NCBI GenBank assembly: GCA_013001805.1
Contig: JABDLW010000170.1
Coordinates: forward strand, 1-5,611
Length of the DNA: 5,611 nucleotides
Reading direction: 5' to 3'
Source of the DNA: Saprospiraceae bacterium
GTDB taxonomy: Bacteria > Bacteroidota > Bacteroidia > Chitinophagales > Saprospiraceae
Below, piece after piece: positions 1 through 5,611 of this stretch; position 1 is the first letter of the stretch; every line of letters starts with the position of its first letter. Position numbers and translations under genes: made by a program. The notes beneath the pieces are model-generated. The model saw only the letters and a program-made list of their open reading frames with translations, did not search any database and was not told where the DNA came from.

Positions 1-374
1 GTCATAAAGCCACCAATTGCAGACGCTGCTGCAGCGGCACTTCCTGATATGGCACCAAACAACATCGCTGCAATAATATTAACATGGGCCAGACCACCGG
101 GTAAGGCACCTACAATTGATTTGGCAAAATCAATGAGACGGGTTGCAATACCACCACGATTCATAATCTGACCAGCGAGTATAAAGAAAGGAATGGCTAA
201 TAGTGCAAAGCTATCCAATCCGGTAGCCATTCGTTGTGCTACTGTTGTCACCGCTGGCAATGCCGGCATGCTTAGCAAGATGGTAAGTAATCCTGACAGA
301 CCAATACTCCAGGCGATTGGCATACCGATACCGATTAGAATTACGAAGGTCAAGACAAGTACTAAAATTTCCAT
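1..374 (-). CDS. dctM: TRAP transporter large permease subunit DctM (N-terminal part, runs off window)
   Basis: This is the large membrane subunit of a tripartite ATP-independent periplasmic (TRAP) transporter, the part that moves substrate across the inner membrane using the sodium gradient. Translating from the ATG at 374-372 gives 124 complete codons before the window edge. The family is usually about 425-435 residues, so roughly 30% is visible. The start MEILVLVL leads into a first hydrophobic helix (about residues 2-25). A conserved block follows: LDSFALLAIPFFILAGQIM (53-71), an amphipathic stretch ending ALPGGLAHVN (90-99), and FGAISGSAAAA (106-116), the glycine/serine-rich discontinuous-helix segment typical of DctM. 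The start lies 12 bases after the dctQ stop with no Shine-Dalgarno motif. It is the last visible gene of the operon. Family assignment is firm. The hexuronate substrate is inferred from the neighbouring genes. Confidence 0.95.
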   Translation of the reverse strand, partial: MEILVLVLTFVILIGIGMPIAWSIGLSGLLTILLSMPALPAVTTVAQRMATGLDSFALLAIPFFILAGQIMNRGGIATRLIDFAKSIVGALPGGLAHVNIIAAMLFGAISGSAAAAASAIGGFM

Positions 375-386
375 TTGGTATATTTA

Positions 387-872
387 TCAGGATTTGGATA
401 AGGACTGCTTGTGTGCGTTTAATTGATCTTTTATGTCGGTTATTTTATGATAAATAATAATGAGACCACTTAGGGGCATAACCGAATAAATAAAGGAAAG
501 TGGCCACTGCAGAGCGGCAGATTCTTGTCCCAGGATTGAGGTCACATATACGAGTCGGCTGCCGCCCACAACCATTGCGGCAAATACAAACGCTATGACG
601 AGTAAATTGATGATTACCATGAGACGTACACGTTTCGCGGGGGGTAAGGAATCAGGAAATAAATCAATGGCCAGATGCATGTGCTTTCCACTGGCATAAG
701 CCGCCCCCAAGATGCCTATCCATATTAAAAGAAACCGGGCCAGTTCTTCTGACCATGAGGCTTGCGATCCCATTACATATCTGGTAAAAACACCCCAGAG
801 TACATCGAGTGTCATTATTGCCATCAGAAAAATTAAAATCCATTCTATGGATTTGTCTAGTATTGCTCTCAT
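387..872 (-). CDS. dctQ: TRAP transporter small permease subunit DctQ
   Basis: This is the small membrane subunit of the TRAP transporter (161 residues, normal for the family), which pairs with DctM in the inner membrane. Four hydrophobic segments can be read at about residues 10-30, 47-62, 83-104 and 124-142. The family signature region is clear: FTRYVMG (29-35), WSEELARFLLIW (40-51) and GAAYASGKHMHLAID (56-70), with charged residues R31 and E42/E43. The ATG at 872-870 overlaps the dctP TGA as ATGA, which suggests translational coupling. The gene ends with two in-frame stops in a row (TGA TAA), and dctM starts 12 bases after the first. No Shine-Dalgarno motif precedes the start. Family assignment is strong. 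Transport of glucuronate/galacturonate is inferred from the operon. Confidence 0.95.
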   Translation of the reverse strand: MRAILDKSIEWILIFLMAIMTLDVLWGVFTRYVMGSQASWSEELARFLLIWIGILGAAYASGKHMHLAIDLFPDSLPPAKRVRLMVIINLLVIAFVFAAMVVGGSRLVYVTSILGQESAALQWPLSFIYSVMPLSGLIIIYHKITDIKDQLNAHKQSLSKS

Positions 873-1855
873 TGTACTGCTTGTATTCTTTTAATTAAAT
901 CATAAAGCTCTGGTTCGTCCTGGTAGCTTTCAAATATATCTGCCACCTTTTCTGCAAATGGAGCTTTGTCCGGATAGATGATCTCAACGCCGGCTTTTTG
1001 TACCTCCGCCAAAGCTTCCTCATCAGCTTCTTTCCATAGTCTCCGCTGCTCAGGCACCGAATTGGCCACCGCTTCTTCCAGCCAGGCACGTTGCTGTTCA
1101 TTTAATTGTTCCCAGGAATTGGTTCCAATGAAAAGTATATCAGGTACGGAAGTGTGCTCATCTATCGAATAGTATTTACATACTTCGTAATGGTGCGATG
1201 TGTAAAAACTTGGGGCATTGTTTTCTGCACCGTCCACTACTCCTTGCTGCAACGCTGTGTATAACTCACCAAAAGAAATGGGTGTGGGGGCACCTCCCAT
1301 CTCTTTGATCATTTGAATGGCAGTTTGACTATTCATCACCCGGATTTTCAAACCTTGCAAATCCTCCGGTTTATGAATCGGTTTGTCTTTGGTATAAAAA
1401 CTACGGCTGCCGGCGTCGTAAAAACATAGTCCACGCAACCAATATTTTTCACCATCCGCTAATAGTTCCTTACCGATTTCACCATTAAATACTTTCCACT
1501 GATGATCAGCATTTCTAAAGATATAAGGCAAGCCAAGCACCCGGAGATTAGGTACGAAGTTCTCAACAGCAGAAGCGGATACCTTGGTAATATCAACACT
1601 CCCTATTTGAAGTAATTCCAAAAGTTGTCGCTCAGAACCTAATTGTTCACCGGGATAAATTTCCATTTTCATCTGTCCATTAGAAATGCGTGTGAGCTCT
1701 TCTGCCATAAAGACCATCCCTTTATGAACCGGATGGGCGATATCCAGACCATGGGCCAATTTAATTACTTTAACGCTGCTGGTAGCACCACAACTGGAAA
1801 GGATGATAGCGGTTGTAAAAAGGAGAAAAGTAAAATACAGATAGTTTACTTTCAT
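869..1855 (-). CDS. dctP: TRAP transporter substrate-binding lipoprotein DctP, probably hexuronate-binding
   Basis: This is the extracytoplasmic solute-binding subunit of the TRAP system (328 residues, family-typical). The N-terminus MKVNYLYF, a hydrophobic core and the lipobox LSSC (19-22) predict a signal-peptidase-II lipoprotein anchored at Cys22 and not a free periplasmic protein. Family landmarks follow: KLAHGLDIAHPVHKG (32-46), YPGEQLGSERQLLELLQIGSVDIT (67-90, shown only as a span of key residues P68, G69, G73, G85 and D88), AGSRSFYTKDKPIHKPEDLQG (149-168 core, R151), KIRVMNS (170-176) with the conserved ligand-carboxylate arginine R172, and VDGAENN (207-213). The ATG at 1855-1853 is preferred because it overlaps the eda stop as ATGA and directly starts the signal peptide. 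The same frame stays open upstream to 1972, but that extension would put 39 extra residues, read from inside eda, ahead of the signal sequence. The dctQ start overlaps its stop. The sugar-acid ligand is inferred from context, though the residue pattern fits hexuronate-type DctP proteins. Confidence 0.95.
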   Translation of the reverse strand: MKVNYLYFTFLLFTTAIILSSCGATSSVKVIKLAHGLDIAHPVHKGMVFMAEELTRISNGQMKMEIYPGEQLGSERQLLELLQIGSVDITKVSASAVENFVPNLRVLGLPYIFRNADHQWKVFNGEIGKELLADGEKYWLRGLCFYDAGSRSFYTKDKPIHKPEDLQGLKIRVMNSQTAIQMIKEMGGAPTPISFGELYTALQQGVVDGAENNAPSFYTSHHYEVCKYYSIDEHTSVPDILFIGTNSWEQLNEQQRAWLEEAVANSVPEQRRLWKEADEEALAEVQKAGVEIIYPDKAPFAEKVADIFESYQDEPELYDLIKRIQAVQ

Positions 1856-2523
1856 GATGATTTGATTTTCTGAATCAATGCAAGAGCATCTTGTACCATT
1901 TCTTTTAATTTTCCAAAATCTCCTGATTTTATTATGTCTCCGGAAATTAATTGGGATCCCATTCCAACACAAGTGACTCCGGCTTTAAACCATTTACCGA
2001 GACTTTCTTCGGTTGGGGCAACACCCCCGGTTGGCATGATCGATGTCCAGGGTTGTGGGCCTTTAATAGCCTTTACAAAATCAGGTCCATAGGTTCCACC
2101 GGGAAATAGCTTCACAATTTCACAACCTAATTCTTCTGCTCTGCCTATTTCACTTAATGAACCACATCCTGGTGACCAAAGGATTTTACGCCGGTTGCAG
2201 ACCGATGCCAGGTCTTCTCTTAGTGAAGGGCTGACGATAAAATTGGCACCTAATTGAATGAAAATGCTTGCGGTTCCCGCGTCGGGTACCGAACCGACAC
2301 CCAACATCATGCCCGGCAAATTTTTCAATGTATATCTATTTAATTCACCAAATACCTCATGGGCGAAGTCACCTCGATTGGTAAATTCCAAAACTTTTGC
2401 CCCTCCTTCATAGCAGGCTTTAATAATTTGTTTTCCCAGTTCAATGTCCGGATGGTAAAATAACGGTACCATACCGGTTTCATGCATAGCATGAGCTACC
2501 TCCAGTCGTGAATATTTGGCCAT
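1852..2523 (-). CDS. eda: 2-keto-3-deoxy-6-phosphogluconate (KDPG/KHG) aldolase
   Basis: This class I aldolase cleaves KDPG to pyruvate and glyceraldehyde 3-phosphate in the cytoplasm. It is the last step of hexuronate breakdown and of the Entner-Doudoroff pathway. The protein has 223 residues, close to the usual 205-225. Compared from memory with E. coli Eda, the active-site elements are all present: VLEFTNR (44-50) with E46 and R50 matching E45/R49, GVGSVPD (75-81), VSPS (97-100), the Schiff-base lysine K138 in VKLFPGG (137-143, matching K133), and the phosphate-binding MPTGGV (163-168). The ATG at 2523-2521 follows a 79-base AT-rich spacer after kdgK. The TGA overlaps the dctP ATG by four bases. 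A weak AAGAG lies just before the start, too close to be a good ribosome binding site. It may also act on 4-hydroxy-2-oxoglutarate, as many family members do. Confidence 0.96.
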   Translation of the reverse strand: MAKYSRLEVAHAMHETGMVPLFYHPDIELGKQIIKACYEGGAKVLEFTNRGDFAHEVFGELNRYTLKNLPGMMLGVGSVPDAGTASIFIQLGANFIVSPSLREDLASVCNRRKILWSPGCGSLSEIGRAEELGCEIVKLFPGGTYGPDFVKAIKGPQPWTSIMPTGGVAPTEESLGKWFKAGVTCVGMGSQLISGDIIKSGDFGKLKEMVQDALALIQKIKSS

Positions 2524-2533
2524 CTCTTAGAAT

Positions 2534-2564
2534 TAGGATTTATGATTTAAAATGTAGGATTTAT
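2534..2564. repeat. Direct repeat of a 10-base unit in the kdgK-eda spacer
   Basis: The plus-strand sequence TAGGATTTAT occurs at 2534-2543 and again at 2555-2564, a spacing of 21 bases or about two helical turns. It sits in the AT-rich spacer 11-41 bases upstream of the eda start. The intervening bases (GATTTAAAATG) resemble a decayed third copy. The spacer has no recognisable hairpin terminator, so kdgK and eda are probably co-transcribed. The repeat could be a paired protein-binding site or simply degenerate low-complexity sequence. Confidence 0.45.
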
Positions 2565-2602
2565 TTTTTTTAAACAAAGGAATAGTGAGAGATTCTTAGC
2601 GG

Positions 2603-3649
2603 TCATCGGCTAACCCGTCCACTTGCATCGCCCTTTAATAATTTTTGCACCTCGTCCAGAGTAGATAAATTTGCATCACCATAAATGGTGTGCTTTAGGG
2701 CTGATGCCGCTACAGCAAAATTCAAAGCATGCTGATCATTTTCCGGATAACTCAAAAGCCCGTAAATTAACCCTCCCATAAAACTGTCGCCACCACCGAC
2801 TCGATCGACAATGTGTGTAATTTGATAGGTAGGAGACTCTAAAAGGTCTTTTCCGTTATAGAGGACGCCCGCCCAGCTATTATGAGATGCACTAATCGAT
2901 CCCCGCAAGGTGATAATTGCCTTCTTACATTTTGGAAACCGTTTGATCAATTGTTGACCGACGGAAATATAGGCTTTGGCATCGATCGTGTCTCCATGGG
3001 TTACATCAACACCTTCCGGGTGAATATCGAAATGTTTCTCTGCGTCTTCCTCGTTGCCAAGAATAATGTCACAATGATTGACTAGTGCCGGCATGATTTC
3101 ATGCGACGCTTTTCCGTATTGCCACAAGTTTTTACGAAAATTCAAATCAGTTGAGATGGTGATACCCAACTTGCTCGCAACTTCCAAAGCTTCCAATGTA
3201 GCATCTGCTGCACCTTGGGAAATGGCTGGTGTAATGCCAGTCCAGTGAAACCAATTCGCATCTGCAAATACATCTTCCCATTTAATCATACCAGGCCGGA
3301 TCTCAGCCATTGCCGAATGATCGCGATCATAAACGACTTTGCTGCCCCGGGACACCGCACCCATTTCCAGAAAATAAATGCCCAATCTTGAACCACCTCT
3401 GACTATATTATTGACACCAACATTTCTTTTGCGCATTTCCATCAAAGCACAATCTCCCAGATCATTATTAGGCAAACGGGTCACGAAATCTACGGGAATA
3501 CCATAGTTTGCCAGGGAAACGGCTACATTGCTTTCTCCCCCGCCATAAATTACTTCGAAGCTGTCGGCTTGCGAGAAACGCCTAAAACCAGGCGGCGTGA
3601 GTCGAAGCATTATTTCACCGAAAGTGACAACTTTATTCTTTGTACTCAT
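2603..3649 (-). CDS. kdgK: 2-keto-3-deoxygluconate kinase (PfkB/ribokinase family)
   Basis: This cytoplasmic sugar kinase phosphorylates 2-keto-3-deoxygluconate with ATP to KDPG, the substrate of the aldolase encoded next. The 348 residues are typical of Bacteroidota-type KdgK. Features in order: the N-terminal strand VVTFGEIMLRLTPP (7-20) characteristic of KdgK, the PfkB first signature region YGGGESNVAVSLA (35-47), the core segment DLNFRKNLW (168-176) with R172, LGNEEDAE (197-204), ITLRGS (246-251), and the second PfkB signature DRVGGGDSFMGG (282-293) with the anion-hole glycines and catalytic base D288. The ATG at 3649-3647 is 34 bases past the uxaC stop in an AT-rich gap with no Shine-Dalgarno motif. 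Other PfkB sugar kinases share the fold, but the N-terminus and the neighbours uxaC and eda make KdgK the clear choice. Confidence 0.95.
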   Translation of the reverse strand: MSTKNKVVTFGEIMLRLTPPGFRRFSQADSFEVIYGGGESNVAVSLANYGIPVDFVTRLPNNDLGDCALMEMRKRNVGVNNIVRGGSRLGIYFLEMGAVSRGSKVVYDRDHSAMAEIRPGMIKWEDVFADANWFHWTGITPAISQGAADATLEALEVASKLGITISTDLNFRKNLWQYGKASHEIMPALVNHCDIILGNEEDAEKHFDIHPEGVDVTHGDTIDAKAYISVGQQLIKRFPKCKKAIITLRGSISASHNSWAGVLYNGKDLLESPTYQITHIVDRVGGGDSFMGGLIYGLLSYPENDQHALNFAVAASALKHTIYGDANLSTLDEVQKLLKGDASGRVSR

Positions 3650-3683
3650 ATCAAACTAAATAAAATTAAAATTTATGTATTTG

Positions 3684-5084
3684 TTAAAAACCGAAATATT
3701 CCTTCGCGTTAAAATAACAGATATCCCGAACTATTTTTCCCGCCCACTCAACATCATTGGGCAATTCTCCATTTTCGATGTCATTTCCAAACAAATTACA
3801 TAGTATTCTTCGGAAATACTCATGCCGCGGAAATGAAAGAAAACTTCTACTATCTGTGAGCATCCCTATAAAGCAACTTAATATACCCATATTCGACAAG
3901 GTATTCATTTGCTCCTCCATCCCCAGTTTTTGATCCAGGTACCACCATCCCGATCCAAATTGCATTTTGCCCCTTATCGATCCATCATTGAAGTTGCCAA
4001 TCATAGTTGCCAGAACTGGATTGTCATTTGGATTGAGATTATAAAGTATTGTTTTTGCCAATTGATCTGATTCGTCTAATCTGTTGAGGAATCGTGAGAG
4101 ATTTGAGGCCTGTTGCCAATCGCCGATAGAATCAAAACCTGTATCGGGACCTAGTTTGTTCTCCATCCTTAGATTGTTGTTTCGCAATGCCCCAAGATGA
4201 AACTGTTGCGTCCAACCTAACTCATGGTATTTCTTGCTAAGAAAATTTAAAACTGCCGACCGGTAGATTTCCGCATCAGCAAAATCAATCTTATCTCCTT
4301 TTAATCCCCTCTTCAAAATGTTGTTCGCTTTTTTTCTGCTGAATTTCGCAGCATGAATGTGTTCCAAACCATGATCACTCAATTTGCAACCCCTCTCATT
4401 AAAATAGTTCAAGCGTTTTTCCAAAGCTGAAAAAAGGTCATCAAGATCTTTGATGGAAACATCGGCTGCATGTCCCAATTTTTTCAGGTAAGTGGTAATG
4501 CGGGTTGCATCTTGAATAGCCAGAATCTTGTCGGGTCTGAAAGCAGGGAGTACCGTCACCCCAAAGTTATCAGCTTTTATCTGGTCGTGATAGCGAAGAT
4601 CATCTGCCGGATCATCCGTAGTGCAGACGACCGCCACATTCATTTTTCTGAGGATGCTTCTTACCTTGAATTCCGGCTGCTGCAGCATATTGCTTGCCTG
4701 TTCATAGATCGGGTCAGCTGTCTGAGAAGAAAGCAGATCTCCTATATCAAAGTACCTCTGGAGCTCCAGGTGTGTCCAGTGATAAAGTGGGTTTCGCATG
4801 GTATATGGTACGCACTCAGCCCATTTTTGAAATTTCTCGTTATCAGGGGCACTGCCGGTGATGTATTTTTCGTCAACTCCGAGCGTACGCATGGCCCTCC
4901 ATTTGTAGTGGTCTCCATCCAGCCAAATCTTGGTTAAATTCTCAAACTGGTGGTCATTGGCGATCTGGTCTGGTGGCAGATGGCAGTGATAGTCTATAAT
5001 GGGAAGGTCCTTGGCATAGTCATGGTAAAGTCGCTCTGCTGTTGTTGTTTGCAACAGAAAATGCTCATTTAGAAACGGTTTCAT
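3684..5084 (-). CDS. uxaC: Uronate isomerase (glucuronate/galacturonate isomerase)
   Basis: UxaC interconverts D-glucuronate with D-fructuronate and D-galacturonate with D-tagaturonate, the first intracellular step of hexuronate catabolism. It is a divergent member of the amidohydrolase superfamily with a TIM-barrel fold. The 466 residues match the usual 465-470. Landmarks: N-terminal MKPFLNEHFLL, the metal-ligand motif DYHCH (31-35; H33, H35), LDGDHYKWRAMR (55-66), CTTDDP (154-159), VLPAFRPD (178-185), SDHGLEH (236-242), QFHLGALRNNN (294-304; H296), MQFGSGWWYLD (374-384), TDSRSFLSFPRHEYFRRI (410-427; candidate catalytic aspartate D411), and the conserved C-terminal NAKEYFGF. The start at 5084-5082 matches the usual N-terminus; no Shine-Dalgarno motif is visible. 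It is the first gene of the operon, downstream of a 134-base regulatory region. Which of the two uronates is the main substrate cannot be read from the sequence. Confidence 0.98.
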   Translation of the reverse strand: MKPFLNEHFLLQTTTAERLYHDYAKDLPIIDYHCHLPPDQIANDHQFENLTKIWLDGDHYKWRAMRTLGVDEKYITGSAPDNEKFQKWAECVPYTMRNPLYHWTHLELQRYFDIGDLLSSQTADPIYEQASNMLQQPEFKVRSILRKMNVAVVCTTDDPADDLRYHDQIKADNFGVTVLPAFRPDKILAIQDATRITTYLKKLGHAADVSIKDLDDLFSALEKRLNYFNERGCKLSDHGLEHIHAAKFSRKKANNILKRGLKGDKIDFADAEIYRSAVLNFLSKKYHELGWTQQFHLGALRNNNLRMENKLGPDTGFDSIGDWQQASNLSRFLNRLDESDQLAKTILYNLNPNDNPVLATMIGNFNDGSIRGKMQFGSGWWYLDQKLGMEEQMNTLSNMGILSCFIGMLTDSRSFLSFPRHEYFRRILCNLFGNDIENGELPNDVEWAGKIVRDICYFNAKEYFGF

Positions 5085-5218
5085 TCGTTGGTTATGTGAT
5101 CAGGCGTGTTATACCTGCTTAGGAAAAAATTTAATGCTGGTTAATCTACGAAAAAAGTTGCTTAATCAATCGATTGTGTAATCGATATGCGGCCAAATAA
5201 TTAAATAAGTGCTGACCT
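5085..5218 (-). promoter_or_regulatory. Intergenic region upstream of the uronate operon, probable promoter
   Basis: These 134 bases are the widest non-coding gap in the window and separate the YfiT-like gene from uxaC, so they are the best place for the operon promoter. On the minus strand there is a TATAAC (5113-5108) about 23 bases before the uxaC ATG that could serve as a -10 element. I see no good -35 partner at normal spacing. I also see no clear match to the Bacteroidota -33/-7 consensus (TTTG and TAnnTTTG). I find no hairpin plus T-run that would end transcription of the upstream gene. The region holds the operator-like palindrome described separately. The promoter position is inferred. 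Confidence 0.45.
5162..5186. promoter_or_regulatory. Nested palindromes, candidate LacI-family operator
   Basis: Two overlapping symmetric elements are visible. CAATCGATTG (5167-5176) is a perfect 10-base palindrome with a central CG. It extends to a 20-base imperfect palindrome at 5162-5181 with 8 of 10 pairs matching. Separately, ATCGATT-GTGT-AATCGAT (5169-5186) is an inverted repeat with perfect 7-base arms and a 4-base loop. LacI/GalR-family operators are commonly palindromes with a central CG, and uronate operons are often under LacI- or GntR-type control. The site lies about 80-100 bases upstream of uxaC, on the far side of a likely promoter. Which regulator binds is not shown by the sequence, and no regulator gene is in the window. 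Confidence 0.5.
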
Positions 5219-5611
5219 TTAAACCTGGGTTGAGTTTTTAATCAAAGAGAGATGCGCCAGGTGATGTTTACCATGCCATGCATACAACTTGCATACGGCT
5301 CCCAGAGCATATTTTTTACCATATTCAGGATGGATGTAATAGAGATCAAAGTCATCCACTGCCATACTTTCCAGTAATTTTACCCATCGGTAATGTAGCG
5401 CTTCCAATAGATTTAGTGAAATTTCTACTGGAGTTTGAAAAGTATCTTCCAGCGAAGCCCAACGGTCTTCATGATAGGGTTTTATGGTGGGACTTTCTTC
5501 GGTGAGGACCAACTTAAAGCGTGAATATGCCTGTAGATGGCTGTCGGGAACATGATGGATGACTTGACGTGCATTCCAGCCACCTGGCCGGTAAGTTGTG
5601 TCAAGCTGTTC
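5219..5611 (-). CDS. YfiT/BstA-like DinB-family protein (putative bacillithiol transferase), 5' end outside window
   Basis: The open frame runs from the window edge to the TAA at 5221-5219, giving 130 codons with no start visible. A TTG at 5512 in this frame is internal, since family-conserved sequence continues upstream of it. The protein resembles B. subtilis YfiT, a four-helix DinB-fold metal-binding protein linked to bacillithiol S-transfer. Recognisable segments are EQLDTTYRPGGWNARQVIHH (visible residues 1-20), RFKLVLTEESPTIKPY (31-46), and the C-terminal LYAWHGKHHLAH (109-120). The three metal-binding histidines recalled for YfiT (H67, H160, H164) match visible H20, H113 and H117 with identical spacing, which implies about 47 residues are missing. 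The metal site therefore looks intact. It is on the same strand as uxaC but 134 bases away with no pathway link, so it is probably a separate transcription unit. The exact reaction in this organism is unknown. Confidence 0.88.
   Translation of the reverse strand, partial: EQLDTTYRPGGWNARQVIHHVPDSHLQAYSRFKLVLTEESPTIKPYHEDRWASLEDTFQTPVEISLNLLEALHYRWVKLLESMAVDDFDLYYIHPEYGKKYALGAVCKLYAWHGKHHLAHLSLIKNSTQV

Noticed and set aside
193..426. 77-residue plus-strand open frame across the dctM start and dctQ end
   Set aside because: It is antisense to the conserved DctM N-terminus and has no family resemblance. The other short plus-strand frames (712-894, 978-1172, 1643-1873, 2882-3085, 5278-5505) are rejected for the same reason.
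895..1101. 68-residue minus-strand frame inside dctP
   Set aside because: It is an alternative frame of a well-supported gene and shows no independent start signal or homology.
1853..1972. Longer DctP with an extra 39 residues at the N-terminus, starting at 1972
   Set aside because: The extension overlaps eda in another frame, puts non-signal sequence before an otherwise perfect lipoprotein signal peptide, and ignores the ATGA junction at 1852-1855.
2584..2612. Possible terminator after kdgK (TTAGC...GCTAA inverted repeat across the stop codon)
   Set aside because: Only five pairs, no GC-rich stem and no following T-run, so it does not support an intrinsic terminator.
3317..3330. Perfect 14-base palindrome ATGATCGCGATCAT inside kdgK
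   Set aside because: It is accounted for by codons of the YDRDHS segment, and a perfect 14-base palindrome is expected by chance about 0.3 times in a window this size.
4470..4937. 155-residue plus-strand open frame opposite uxaC
   Set aside because: It lies wholly antisense to strongly conserved uxaC codons, shows no recognisable domain, and is best explained as a shadow of the coding strand.
5039..5057. Possible hairpin CTGTTG-N7-CAACAG near the 5' end of uxaC
   Set aside because: The six-pair stem with a seven-base loop falls in codons for a TTT-rich coding stretch. It is too weak to support as an RNA regulator without conservation data.
5510..5512. TTG as the start of the YfiT-like gene
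   Set aside because: Family-conserved sequence, including a metal-binding histidine, continues upstream in frame to the window edge, so the true start is outside.

Overview
The window reads as a piece of a Bacteroidota-like chromosome, probably from an aquatic or marine relative. This is inferred from moderate AT richness, the near absence of Shine-Dalgarno motifs before six visible starts, and the family resemblance of the proteins. Every gene I can support lies on the minus strand, so transcription runs from high to low coordinates. Coding density is high.

Region by region, in transcription order: (1) 5219-5611 is the 3' part of a YfiT/BstA-like DinB-family gene, probably an unrelated upstream neighbour. 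(2) 5085-5218 is a 134-base intergenic region with a nested palindrome centred on AATCGATT, a candidate LacI-type operator. (3) 3684-5084 is uxaC, uronate isomerase. (4) 2603-3649 is kdgK, 2-keto-3-deoxygluconate kinase. (5) 2524-2602 is a short AT-rich spacer with a 10-base direct repeat. (6) 1852-2523 is eda, KDPG/KHG aldolase. (7) 869-1855 is dctP, 387-872 is dctQ and 1-374 is the start of dctM; together they form a tripartite TRAP transporter. The dctM gene runs off the left edge.

The genes form a coherent hexuronate-use operon. A sodium-coupled TRAP system would import glucuronate and/or galacturonate. UxaC would convert these to fructuronate/tagaturonate. KdgK would phosphorylate 2-keto-3-deoxygluconate (KDG), and Eda would cleave the resulting KDPG to pyruvate and glyceraldehyde 3-phosphate. 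The two middle steps, an oxidoreductase (UxuB/UxaB type) and a dehydratase (UxuA/UxaA type), are not in the window and must lie elsewhere if the pathway is complete. The eda-dctP and dctP-dctQ junctions are 4-base ATGA overlaps, and dctQ-dctM is separated by 12 bases, so aldolase and transporter are probably translated in a coupled way.

I found no CRISPR array, RNA gene, insertion sequence or clearly novel system. The points most worth a second look are the operator-like palindrome, the lipoprotein form of the TRAP binding protein, and the split pathway.
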